The notes beneath the pieces were generated by a model. That model did no database searches. It was not told the origin of the DNA and saw nothing but the letters and a program-made list of their open reading frames with translations. This document shows, in pieces, positions 54,941 to 62,769 of a stretch of DNA of 64,000 nt. The position numbers and the translations under genes were made by a program. Within the stretch, counting starts at the first letter, position 1. Each line of letters starts with the position of its first letter. This stretch comes from Nocardia sp. SYP-A9097 (lineage in GTDB: Bacteria > Actinomycetota > Actinomycetes > Mycobacteriales > Mycobacteriaceae), in the NCBI RefSeq assembly GCF_009649815.1, contig NZ_WJIC01000029.1, positions 1 to 64,000 of the forward strand, given 5' to 3'.

Positions 54941-55852
54941 ATGGACCTGCGCGACCTGGACTTGCGCGACATCGAGATCTTTCTGATGTTGTCCGCGGAG
55001 TTGCACTTCGGCCGGACCGCCGAACGATTGCACCTCTCACCAGCCCGGGTCAGTCAGGTGATCGGGAAACTGGAACGGCGCATCGGCGGCAAACTCTTCG
55101 AACGAACCAGTCGCACAGTGACTTTGACACCGATCGGGCGACGGCTGCGGGACGACCTACAAGCCAACTACCATGACCTCCGGGCCAGCCTGGGCCGGGC
55201 GACCCGCGCAGCCCGCTACGGCGATGCCGGCATACTGCGGCTGGGAATCACCAGCAGCAACCTCGACAACGTCCGCCCACTACTGAACGCCTTCCAATCC
55301 CGGCATCCCGACTGCACCGTGCACATCGAACACGTCCACTTCGGCAACCCCTTCGGTGCGTTGCGCGGCGACGATATCGACGCGCTGGTGAGCTGGCTTC
55401 CTATCGAAGAGCCCGACCTGGTGGTCGGCCCGACGCTGTACGAGGAACCGTTCATGCTGCTCGTCGGTGCGGATCACCCACTGGCACAACGGGAATCGGC
55501 CTCCTACGAGGATCTCGGCGACTACGGCGTCTTCGGAGTGCCATCGGACGACCCGGTCAACCTACCCCCTGACTACTGGACCGCCGCCGCCGTTCCGTTC
55601 TTCACCCCCAGTGGCCGTCGCATCTCCCGCATCGCCCAGGCAGCCAACTTCCAAGACCTGATATTGCTCGTGGCCGCAGGCAAGGCCATCACTCCGGTAC
55701 ACGCGCACGCCGCCCGCTACTACTCCAGGCCCGATGTCACCTACATCCCCATGCCCGACGTCCCGCCCGCCCGGTGGGCCCTGATCTGGCGCCGATCCGG
55801 GGAAACCGACCTCATCAAAGACCTTGCGGCAGCCGCCATTTCGGCCCCTTAG
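54941..55852 (+). CDS. LysR-family transcriptional regulator
   Basis: A 303-residue LysR protein. The N-terminal helix-turn-helix (about 8-68; ELHFGRTAERLHLSPARVSQ, then VIGKLERRIGGKLFERTSR) and the C-terminal periplasmic-binding-like domain (about 95-300; LRLGITSSNLDNVRPLLNAF) are clear. It diverges from the gene at 54854, a normal position for a LysR protein with its target, and has 86 bases of intergenic DNA. Confidence 0.95.
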   Translation: MDLRDLDLRDIEIFLMLSAELHFGRTAERLHLSPARVSQVIGKLERRIGGKLFERTSRTVTLTPIGRRLRDDLQANYHDLRASLGRATRAARYGDAGILRLGITSSNLDNVRPLLNAFQSRHPDCTVHIEHVHFGNPFGALRGDDIDALVSWLPIEEPDLVVGPTLYEEPFMLLVGADHPLAQRESASYEDLGDYGVFGVPSDDPVNLPPDYWTAAAVPFFTPSGRRISRIAQAANFQDLILLVAAGKAITPVHAHAARYYSRPDVTYIPMPDVPPARWALIWRRSGETDLIKDLAAAAISAP

Positions 55853-55891
55853 CAGGCCCGCAACAACCACCGAGGCTGAGGAAAGCCGAAA

Positions 55892-55968
55892 GGGCTTATC
55901 CCGGACAGCGAGCGAACGCTGGTTGGAATAAGCCCCTTATAGTGGACCTAGCTGGACGTTATTCCAAC
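55892..55968. repeat. Nested inverted repeats sharing a central arm
   Basis: GGGCTTAT (55892-55899) pairs with ATAAGCCC (55928-55935), and GTTGGAATAA (55922-55931) pairs with TTATTCCAAC (55959-55968). The two middle arms overlap, so only one hairpin can form at a time. It lies 40 bases after the LysR stop and enters the first codons of the broken HTH gene. It may be a terminator with an alternative, or the relic of a recombination site. Confidence 0.5.
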
Positions 55969-56409
55969 AGGGCTGACCTGCAGAAACTCGACAACACTCG
56001 GGCAAGAATCGACGCCGGACCACCCCCGGCACTTCCCCGCCGACGCAAAAAGCCACCTGCCACCCAGCCGCGTGTACCGCGCAAGATCGAGCGGAGACTC
56101 ACCGCCACGACGGTCGACGAGCTCCTCCGCGCCTACCGCGACGGAGCGTCGACCGCGCAACTCGCGACGCGCTAGGGGATCTCCAAAACCGCCGTCCCCG
56201 CGCTATTGACCAACCACGCGGTCCCCCGCCGCTACCAGTCGATGACCACCACCGACATCGACCACACCGAACTGCTCTACCTCGCCGGCCACTCACTCGC
56301 CAGCTGCAGCCGCCTCACCGGCTTCCCCGCCAGCACCATCCGCGACGCCCTCCGCGAACGCGGCACACCCATACGACCAGCCGGAGGACGCCACCACGGC
56401 CCGCACTAG
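55942..56409 (+). pseudogene. HTH (recombinase-associated, homeodomain-like) protein with an in-frame TAG
   Basis: In one frame from about GTG 55942 the product reads DLAGRYSNRADLQKLDNTRA, a Pro/Arg linker, then TATTVDELLRAYRDGASTAQLATR. A TAG (56173-56175) follows where relatives have Tyr (RYGISK), and the frame continues GISKTAV and HAVPRRYQSMT. A second helix-turn-helix follows (LAGHSLASCSRLTGFPASTI). This two-helix-pair layout belongs to the small Hin-like HTH proteins seen next to recombinases in actinomycetes. The single stop splits it. Confidence 0.7.
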
Positions 56410-56560
56410 CGCACCCATCGGCGTGTCGACACGCCACATCGCAGGTCCAATTCCTCACCGCAGCAAGCGATTGGCAAGCGCTTGCCCTCGAGAGGGCTGC
56501 TCGAACGCTGGCCGGGAGTTCATTGTGTCGGCTGATCGAGGGCGGGCTCGCAGGGCGGAC

Positions 56561-57079
56561 TCAGAATCCGCGCAGGCGGTCGGGGACGATGCGCACCGGC
56601 ACCGAGTAGTCGTCGAAGAACTGCTCTCTCGTCATCCCGATGTCGACCAAGCCCTTGGCGTACTTCACGACATAGGCCTCGATTTCGGCCAGGGAGGCGC
56701 CGGCGGTGTCGACCCTGGCCTCACCGGTGAGCACGTTGACCTCGCCGCCGGTGGCGTTGGTGTTGAGGTTCAGCGAAACCCGCGGGTTCGCGGCGATATT
56801 GCGAAGCTTGGGGGTGCCCGGCTGGGTGAAGATCAGGAACGCACCGTCGGCCCACTGGAACCAGACCGGATTGGGCTGCGGTGTGCCACTGGGGTTTACG
56901 GTGGTCAACCAGACAATATCTTCCTTCGCCAGACGTTTGGCGACCTGCGCACCGAATTCGGTGTCGGTGTCGATGAGAGGCGAGGAACTGGATATACGGA
57001 CTCCTTGGTGGGATGTCGTTCGAGTCGTTCGGAACTCCTCAACATTCAACTCCCCGTACGCATTCCGAGAAATCATCAT
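56561..57079 (-). CDS. PPOX-class F420-dependent-type flavin reductase-like protein
   Basis: From ATG 57079 (GAGGAA upstream; 57076 also possible) the product has 172 residues. The split-barrel PPOX pattern is clear: DIVWLTTVNPSGTPQPNPVW, then FLIFTQPGTPKLRNIAANPR and VSLNLNTNATGG. Actinobacterial relatives use coenzyme F420 or FMN for reductions and stress defence. It lies 47 bases after the chimeric old-yellow-enzyme gene on the same strand and may be in one transcript with it. Confidence 0.88.
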   Translation of the reverse strand: MMISRNAYGELNVEEFRTTRTTSHQGVRISSSSPLIDTDTEFGAQVAKRLAKEDIVWLTTVNPSGTPQPNPVWFQWADGAFLIFTQPGTPKLRNIAANPRVSLNLNTNATGGEVNVLTGEARVDTAGASLAEIEAYVVKYAKGLVDIGMTREQFFDDYSVPVRIVPDRLRGF

Positions 57080-57126
57080 ATCGTGTGTTCCTCTACGCGG
57101 CCGCGACGATTTCAGGTAAGGGTGAC

Positions 57127-58113
57127 TCAGCCCAGCGTCGGGTAGTCGGTGTAGCCGACATGGTCGCCGCCGTAGAAGGTCGCCTCGTCGGCCGTGTTGA
57201 AGGGGCCGCCCGCCTTGATTCGGGCGTCCAGGTCCGGGTTGGCCAGCCACAGGGTGGCCAGTGCGATCGCATCCGCCACACCGGATTCCAGCGCCTCGAC
57301 GCCGGCCTCGAGGGTCGCGGGGAACGCCTCGGGAGTGGGGTGCGGGTTGAGGATGAAGCCGTTGGACCAGGCCGCGCGCAGCTTGGTGGTCAGCTCGCGG
57401 TCGCCGCCCTCCATGATGTGCACGTAGGCGATGTCCAGGTCTGCGAGCTCGGTCAGCAGCTCGAGATACAGCGGGGCCGGGTCGGCCTCCACGATGTGGT
57501 TGAACGGGTTGCCGGGCGAGAGCCGGATACCGGTGCGGTCGGCGCCGATGGCCGCGGCCACAGCGGCCACCACCTCGGTGGCGAACCGGATGCGGTTGGC
57601 GATCGAGCCGCCGTAGTTGTCGGTGCGCCGGTTGGTGTTGTCGGCCAGGAACTGGTGCAGCAGATAGCCGTTGGCACCGTGCACCTCGACACCGTCGAAG
57701 CCGGCCGCGATGGCGTTACGCGCCGCGGCGACGAAGTCGTCGATGGTGGTGGTGATGTCCTCGGCGGTCATCTCCCGGGGCTGCGGGTGGTCGATCATCC
57801 CGTTCGGGGTGAACAGCTGCTCACCGGAGACCACCGCGGACGGGGCCAGCGGCAGCGCATTGTCCGGGTACAGCATGGGGTGGCCGATGCGACCGCAGTG
57901 GGTGAGCTGCGCGACGATGCGGCCGCCGGCCTTGTGCACGGCATCGGTGACCACGCGCCAGGCCGCGGTCTGCGCCTCGTTGTGCAGGTTGGAGATGATC
58001 TGACTGACGGTCAAATCCACTGTGCGAGTAGGAATGTCATCAAACGTCAGCGAGCGAGCCCACTGCGCCAGGCGAGCGGTGACGCTCGGGGACGAAGCTT
58101 CCGAAATACCCAT
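57127..58113 (-). CDS. Chimeric old-yellow-enzyme gene with a MmgE/PrpD-like N-terminus
   Basis: The 328-residue product has two unrelated parts. Residues 1 to about 40 (PSVTARLAQWARSLTFDDIP, then VDLTVSQIIS) look like the start of a MmgE/PrpD protein. From about 44 it is an alkene reductase: AWRVVTDAVHKAGGRIVAQL, VEVHGANGYLLHQFLADNTN and RTDNYGGSIANRIRF, ending LANPDLDARI. The OYE part lacks its first strand-loop of about 70 residues that binds FMN phosphate or flavin ring. The start is two bases after the stop of the PKS remnant (TAGCG then ATG). It is probably non-functional or altered. Confidence 0.75.
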   Translation of the reverse strand: MGISEASSPSVTARLAQWARSLTFDDIPTRTVDLTVSQIISNLHNEAQTAAWRVVTDAVHKAGGRIVAQLTHCGRIGHPMLYPDNALPLAPSAVVSGEQLFTPNGMIDHPQPREMTAEDITTTIDDFVAAARNAIAAGFDGVEVHGANGYLLHQFLADNTNRRTDNYGGSIANRIRFATEVVAAVAAAIGADRTGIRLSPGNPFNHIVEADPAPLYLELLTELADLDIAYVHIMEGGDRELTTKLRAAWSNGFILNPHPTPEAFPATLEAGVEALESGVADAIALATLWLANPDLDARIKAGGPFNTADEATFYGGDHVGYTDYPTLG

Positions 58114-58115
58114 CG

Positions 58116-59280
58116 CTATCCTGGCTTCGCCAGGTCGATCAGAGCGTCTACATCCATAGCTTCGATCTCGTCCAGTGGTGTGGTCGTGGCCGGCATGACG
58201 GGGTCGCCACCGCTATCGGACACTGCGGGTTCGAGATCTTCGCTCTGCCCGTACTTGTCCGGGAATCGTTCGCGCAGAACGTTCACCAGGTGTCTGGCCA
58301 GTCGAGCCGGACTCGGGTGGTCGAATACCGTCGACACGGGCAGCCGGAGCTCGACGATTCCTTGCAGTCGGTTGCGGAACTCGACAGCGGTCAAGGAATC
58401 GAATCCAATGTCCTTGAACGCCATCTCCCCGACTATGGCGAGCCGGTCCTCGTAGCCGAGGATGTCAGCGGCTTGTGTCTGGATCTCGGCCAGCACCGCT
58501 TCCCGCTGGCCTTCGAGGTCGAGTTCTTTCAGACGTTCGAGCAGGTTGGAGCGGGTGGCCCGCTCAGATGCCGTCGCGCGCCGGTCCTTTCGCACGAGTC
58601 TGTGGAACAGGCCGGGCGTGTCGCTCGATCGTGCGATGCGGTCGGCGTCGAATGCCGCGGCAATGAGATATGGATGCGCGGATCCGGCCACCTTGTCGAA
58701 CATGTCGAGACCGACTTCCTGCGGCATCTGGGACAGCCCTGTCCTTCTGATGCGTGAAACATCGTTGCCGGACAGGCGCCCTGACATGCCGCCGGTCTCC
58801 TGCGCCCAGATGCCCCAGGCCACCGATTGACCGGGCAGACCGAGTGTCTGCCGGTACTGGGCGAACGCGTCAAGGAAGGCGTTCGCTGCGGCGTAGTTGG
58901 CCTGTCCGGGTGATCCGAGAGATCCGGCCGCGGAGGAGAACAAGATGAAGGCTTCGAGGTTCAGATGGCGGGTCAGTTCATGAAGGTTCCATGCGACGTC
59001 GACCTTCGATCGCAGCACCGCGTGCAGCTGCTCACGGCCCAAGGTGTCCACTGTGCCGTCGGAGACATGGCCGGCCGCGCTGATGACGACTCGCAGGGGC
59101 GCGTCTGTGGGGATGGTATCGATTACTCGGGCGAGGTCATCGATCTTCGAGGCATCGCAGGCAACGATGCGGACATTGGCTCCTTGCGTCTGTAGCTCGG
59201 CTTGCAGCTGTTCCGCCCCTGCCGCGTTCATTCCCGATCGACTCATCAGCATCAGGTCTGTGACACCGTGACTGGCGACG
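58116..59280 (-). pseudogene. C-terminal KR-ACP remnant of a type I modular polyketide synthase
   Basis: About 388 residues remain. First comes a ketoreductase cut just after its nucleotide-binding loop (VASHGVTDLMLMSRSG), with RVVISAAGHVSDG, FSSAAGSLGSPGQANYAAAN and the catalytic Ser/Tyr. An acyl carrier protein follows with DIGFDSLTAVEFRNRL, whose Ser takes the phosphopantetheine, and a docking-type end LDEIEAMDVDALIDLA. Everything upstream, including the TGGTG loop, is replaced by the IS3 fragment on the opposite strand. The reading frame continues antisense into the transposase and is not meaningful there. Confidence 0.88.
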
Positions 59281-59283
59281 AAG

Positions 59284-59795
59284 GTCGATGTCACCGTCGA
59301 CGGCCGCCAGGTCCGGTTCCTCAACATCATCGACGAGTTCACCCGGGAAGCATTGGCCACCAGAGCTTTTCGCTCCTGCACCGCCGATCGATTGGTCGGT
59401 GTGCTCGAGGAGATCATCGCGGCCACCGGCCGAAGACCCGTGCATATCCGGATGGACAACGGCACCGAGATGACCGCGCACGCGATGGCCGACTGGTGCC
59501 GGTTCACCGGTGTCGATGCCTCGTTCATCGATCCGGGATCGCCGTGGCAGAACGGGGTCTGCGAGTCGTTCAACGGGCGTTTCCGCGACGAATTCCTGAC
59601 CTGCGAGGTGTTTCATTCCCTGACCGAGGTGCGGGTTCTTGCCGAGGACTGGCGCATCGAGTACAACAGTTACCGACCCCACGGATCGCTGGGTTTCCTT
59701 GCCCCGCAAGCATTCCGTGAGCAATGGGTACCGACCGAGTTCGAGCAACAACGACAACTCGCATAGCCGGTGGACCTGCTATCGGGGCCCAGTCA
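59284..59795 (+). mobile_element. IS3-family transposase (OrfB) 3' fragment with its right end
   Basis: The frame to 59766 encodes the rve/DDE core: DVTVDGRQVRFLNIIDEFTR, then HIRMDNGTEMTAHAMADWCR with the second Asp, and WQNGVCESFNGRFRDEFL with the Glu, then YNSYRPHGSLGFLAPQAF. The first catalytic Asp lies right at the left break. OrfA and the N-terminal part of OrfB are absent. After the stop, TGGACCTGCTATCGGGGCCC (from 59769) fits the right inverted repeat of actinobacterial IS3 elements. The left break coincides with the PKS break, so the insertion or a later deletion joined them. Confidence 0.85.
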
Positions 59796-60114
59796 CCCGG
59801 CCGAATCACCTCGAGACTCCCGGCATCTCCGGATTTTCGACCGGCTTCGGGTTGGCGACTGCATCGTGGTGGTGGGACGAGAACAAGCGGGCCGTCGATC
59901 GGTGCGGTCGTGCGTACAAGCCTGTGCTCCCACGCAGAACCGGATTCGCCTACGATTTTCATATCGGCAGCGCTTTCGCAGTCGACATGCAGGGCGCGCC
60001 CTGGGCGACCCGAGGCCGCCCTCGAGAATTGAGGAGCCGGTCGGACACCGTCATTCGGCACGGTGAAGGCGACCATCCGAAAGGAATATCACGACCCCTC
60101 CAAGGAGACTCACC
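59796..60114. other. Intergenic region after the IS3 end
   Basis: About 320 bases without a supported gene. It ends with CAAGGAGACTCACC before the next ATG. Promoter elements for the DUF3224 gene should lie here, but I cannot name one. It may include the target-side flank of the IS. Confidence 0.4.
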
Positions 60115-60516
60115 ATGCTTGGTGACCAAGTCGGAGAAGTCACTGGTCAAGCGATCAGCACACGGGTTCTGGGAGATATCGGGCTCGGCCCGCGAACCGA
60201 GATAACCCACCATCAGGTGGGCACGCTCTGCGGCGTTCAGATCGACAGTACGGTGACCTACGTCGGCACGATGCGCCCCAACGGCACGCTCGCCGGTGAA
60301 GGCACCGGGTTCGTCGTCACCGCGAGCGGACAGACGGCCACGTTCCGGGGCACGGGCGTCGGCAGGTTCACCGGCCCCGGGACTGTCAGCTGGAGAGGCG
60401 CGGTCTTCTACGAGACCAGCGGTGAGGAACTGAGCCGTCTCAACGGGATCGCACTCGCGTTCGAGTACACCGTCCACGACGGCAAGTCCGAAGGCAAGCA
60501 GTTCGAGTGGAAGTAG
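60115..60516 (+). CDS. DUF3224-family beta-barrel protein
   Basis: The 133-residue product follows AAGGAGA. The strand pattern DSTVTYVGTMRPNGTLAGEG and TGFVVTASGQTATFRGTGVG, then SWRGAVFYETSGEELSRLNG and AFEYTVHDGKSEGKQFEW matches the DUF3224 family of small beta-barrels. Its function is unknown. It is the only ordinary intact gene within the IS-scarred region, so it is probably part of the flank present before or brought in with the mobile elements. Confidence 0.85.
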   Translation: MLGDQVGEVTGQAISTRVLGDIGLGPRTEITHHQVGTLCGVQIDSTVTYVGTMRPNGTLAGEGTGFVVTASGQTATFRGTGVGRFTGPGTVSWRGAVFYETSGEELSRLNGIALAFEYTVHDGKSEGKQFEWK

Positions 60517-60645
60517 AGCTGATGGTCGACCGCATCAGCCCACATACCGCGGCCGGCCCCCTTGGCTGAACACGTCAAGGGGTCGGTTCCTGTGGAAATC
60601 GGACGTCCCACCATATGCCCGCATCCCGCTACCCTGTTCTGCCAC

Positions 60646-60744
60646 GCTCTGGGAGTTCTCGGCATCTACGGCTACGGCAGAATCGGGCGGACCGTCGCCG
60701 GATACGGCGCCGCCTTCGGCATGCCCGTCCTGTTCTGCGCTGGC
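60646..60744 (+). pseudogene. Fragment of a D-isomer 2-hydroxyacid dehydrogenase
   Basis: Thirty or so codons read LGVLGIYGYGRIGRTVAGYG followed by AAFGMPVLF. This is the Rossmann Gly-rich NAD loop of the D-2-hydroxyacid dehydrogenase family (LGIYGYGRIG and on). Sequence on both sides does not continue the protein. It is a relic of a deleted gene. Confidence 0.7.
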
Positions 60745-60824
60745 ACCGATTTCGGCATCAGCTGTGCGACCGTCTACAGCTACCTGCGCTCCCCGCTTGC
60801 CAGCGCCATGCTCATCCGCTGAAC

Positions 60825-60853
60825 TACCCCTACCCCTACCCCTACCCCTACCC
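60825..60853. repeat. TACCCC hexanucleotide tandem repeat
   Basis: Four exact TACCCC units (60825-60848) and a partial fifth (TACCC, 60849-60853), followed by GGG. The minus-strand reading is GGGGTA repeats. It overlaps the stop codon of the minus-strand gene that ends at 60848; the TAG is made by the repeat unit. It is a candidate for slippage and length variation. Confidence 0.9.
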
Positions 60854-61402
60854 GGGCACGACGAGAGGGAACGGAACCGGGATCGCCTCTCCCGGCCTGT
60901 AGGCCTGGATGACGCGGAGATAGGTGGTGAGACCGGGCAGGTCGGTGAGGCGGGCTTGCCTGCGCGGGGCCCCGACGAGCAGCACTTCGACCTCACAGCC
61001 TGCAACGGTGTCGGCCGGCAGGGACCGATCCAACGTAACCACGACCGTCGTGACGGGTTCGAGCCCATGGTGCAGGTAGGCCAGGCCGGCGTCGGAGGGC
61101 TGGTAGCTGAAGGTGAGCACTTCCGGGCCGGAGCATTCCCGGATGAAACTCCAGCCACGGGCGGCGAGGGTGATGCCCAGTCCGGTGAACACCCGAATGT
61201 CGGCTGCGGTCATGGGGCGCCCGCACGCCGTGGCCAGAGCCTGCAGGACGCTGGCGGGTGGGTATCGGCGATGCCAGATCTCGGCTTGAATCACCGTGAC
61301 CAGTCCGCTCTTCCGCCTGGGAGCGTTGGCGTGTGCGTCGCGTTCGTGCTGCCCTGCGCTTCGGCGTGCCGCCTTCTTGTTGTTGGCCCTGAACATGGAC
61401 AC
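60848..61402 (-). CDS. Hypothetical protein ending in the TACCCC repeat
   Basis: A 184-residue frame starting MSMFRANNKKAARRSAGQHE. It has a basic N-terminus, a helical part (IQAEIWHRRYPPASVLQALA) and beta-like strands with VTTVVVTLDRSLPADTVAG. I do not recognise a family. The start is not well defined; several in-frame codons follow. The stop TAG is created by the tandem repeat. It lies among gene fragments, so it may itself be foreign. Confidence 0.5.
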   Translation of the reverse strand: MSMFRANNKKAARRSAGQHERDAHANAPRRKSGLVTVIQAEIWHRRYPPASVLQALATACGRPMTAADIRVFTGLGITLAARGWSFIRECSGPEVLTFSYQPSDAGLAYLHHGLEPVTTVVVTLDRSLPADTVAGCEVEVLLVGAPRRQARLTDLPGLTTYLRVIQAYRPGEAIPVPFPLVVPG

Positions 61403-61554
61403 TCATGCTCGCAGTTCAGCCACCCGACCCTGCGCGGACACGCCCACCCAGCTGCCACTGCAGCGGCCCGGGGTCGATGCCGGGACCATTAATCGCAGGC
61501 GAACCGATCACCTGTTTCCCTGATCATCATGGGTGTGCTTCAACGCGGTGAGGG

Positions 61555-61788
61555 TCATGGCCCGTCGCGCAGCATTCGGTGGAAGACTCGCTGCTGGGCT
61601 GCGGTCTTCTCCTGCTCCGACAACCCTCCCGCGGCGGCAGCCTCCGCGATCCGTTCGAGTTCCCTGCGGATAGCCGCCGGGTTCTGAGGTTCCTTCTGCA
61701 CCGCCTGGTCCCGGACGGCTTCAGCAACCCGGACTACCCCTTTGATCACAGTCAGCGGCAGCGTGACGATCGGCCGGATCAACCCCAC
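61555..61788 (-). CDS. gvpG: Gas-vesicle-type protein GvpG
   Basis: GTG at 61788 has GAAGG six bases upstream. The 77-residue product reads VGLIRPIVTLPLTVIKGVVR, then VAEAVRDQAVQKEPQNPAAI and RRELERIAEAAAAGGLSEQE. This closely fits GvpG: a hydrophobic LTLPLAPV-type start, then an acidic helix with RRELE and a GGLSE-type turn. Actinomycetes carry gvp genes mainly without buoyancy, with an unclear role. No other gvp gene is in the window, so it is an orphan, probably left by rearrangement. Confidence 0.65.
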   Translation of the reverse strand: MGLIRPIVTLPLTVIKGVVRVAEAVRDQAVQKEPQNPAAIRRELERIAEAAAAGGLSEQEKTAAQQRVFHRMLRDGP

Positions 61789-61878
61789 GGCTCGGCCTTC
61801 AACAGCTGTGCGCTCCCGGCACCGCAGCTGACCGGCCCCCTGCGCGACCATCGATCAACTCGACCACCGGTTCTCTCC

Positions 61879-62118
61879 TCACGACGTGAGCAGCGCCCGC
61901 CACAAAGCCTCAACCGCCGGCGGCCTGCCCCAACGCCGTGACGGCGGGCGGGCGCGTTCGGCCCGCGCCATCGACAGGAGCCGATCAGGCTCGACGGCGA
62001 TCGCGGCGATCAGCTCGTCGCGGCCTGGGTCGTCCACCGCTTCAGCCCTACCCGCCACCCGCGGTGCTGTCCACCCCGGATTCCGAACACAACTCACATG
62101 GCTCACAACATCAGACAC
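61879..62118 (-). CDS. Small Arg/Ala-rich hypothetical protein
   Basis: A 79-residue frame with a mixed N-terminal part and a helical C-terminal half (DELIAAIAVEPDRLLSMARA, then VEALWRALLTS). It lies just upstream of the GvpG gene on the same strand. No ribosome site is strong. It may be the end of a degraded gene or a real small protein. No family is recognised. Confidence 0.35.
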   Translation of the reverse strand: MSDVVSHVSCVRNPGWTAPRVAGRAEAVDDPGRDELIAAIAVEPDRLLSMARAERARPPSRRWGRPPAVEALWRALLTS

Positions 62119-62147
62119 GCTCTACCAGGGCGAGGAGCTTGACAACC

Positions 62148-62360
62148 CTAGATAACGCGCGTGTAGTCGTCGTCGTCCGGATCTGCCGCGTGGCGCTGTG
62201 CGAGCGCCCGCTTGAGCGCGGCGTATCGGTCTGCCTCGTCCGGATGCGCACGCAGCCAGTCACGAACCAGGACAACGAATTCGGCGAATGGAGAATCGCT
62301 GCGGCGAATGTGCATGATGGCTGTCTGCCCGGGAGAATGGAAGAGCCGCTTGTCGAGCAC
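62148..62360 (-). pseudogene. GrpB-family fragment
   Basis: The fragment reads KRLFHSPGQTAIMHIRRSDS, then PFAEFVVLVRDWLRAHPDEA and DRYAALKRALAQRHAADPDD and stops just after YTRVI. This is the C-terminal half of the GrpB (UPF0157) nucleotidyltransferase-like family. The N-terminal half is missing, and an upstream out-of-frame DSHVR segment suggests a frameshift. The end is also clipped. Confidence 0.65.
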
Positions 62361-62457
62361 CTCGGTGTTGCCCTGGTGATCCGGACGTGGCTGTCCCGGT
62401 ACACCCCGGGCGAATCAGCGCGTGCACCCAACGCGGGTTCGAAACCCGTTGGCGCTT

Positions 62458-62640
62458 GTGTCGTGAGTCGTTAATTCGTTGGCAGTACGCGGCGAGAGTT
62501 TCGAGGATCTCGTCGGCGGTCTTGGTCCAGATGAAGGGTTTCAGGTCGGCGTTCCAGACGTTGATCCAGGCTTGGACGTCAGCCTCGAGTTCGACGACGC
62601 TGCGGTGGGTCGAGCGGCGCAGTTTGGGTGCCCACGCCGG
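62458..62640 (-). mobile_element. IS630-family transposase C-terminal remnant
   Basis: The minus-strand frame reads KLRRSTHRSVVELEADVQAW, then INVWNADLKPFIWTKTADEI and LETLAAYCQRINDSRH, which is the C-terminus of IS630/Tc1-type transposases of actinomycetes. The DDE core is missing. The frame then reads on into unrelated sequence without a stop where the element should end. A remnant only. Confidence 0.75.
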
Positions 62641-62769
62641 CAAGTCGTGATCACCGCCGCATCGACCTGAGGCGCGCCGCCCGGCAAGCGGTACCAGACG
62701 ATCGCGGTGATAGGTGAGCTGCTCCGGCATCGATATCAATGGCGCAGAGGCAGAAAGGCAAGGTGACGA

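Noticed and set aside
59281..59573. Extension of the minus-strand PKS frame across the transposase
   Set aside because: The added 100 residues are the antisense of the IS3 DDE core and show no PKS homology. The real PKS sequence ends at about 59280.
60825..60853. TACCCC repeat as a CRISPR or telomere-like element
   Set aside because: The unit is only six bases, has no spacers and occurs once, in the middle of coding DNA. It is a simple tandem repeat.
62429..62453. tRNA T-arm-like sequence (GGGTTCGAAACCC) that could mark a tRNA 3' end or attachment site
   Set aside because: The T-loop-like hairpin stands alone: no acceptor, D or anticodon arms can be drawn around it. It is only a palindrome near the IS630 remnant.
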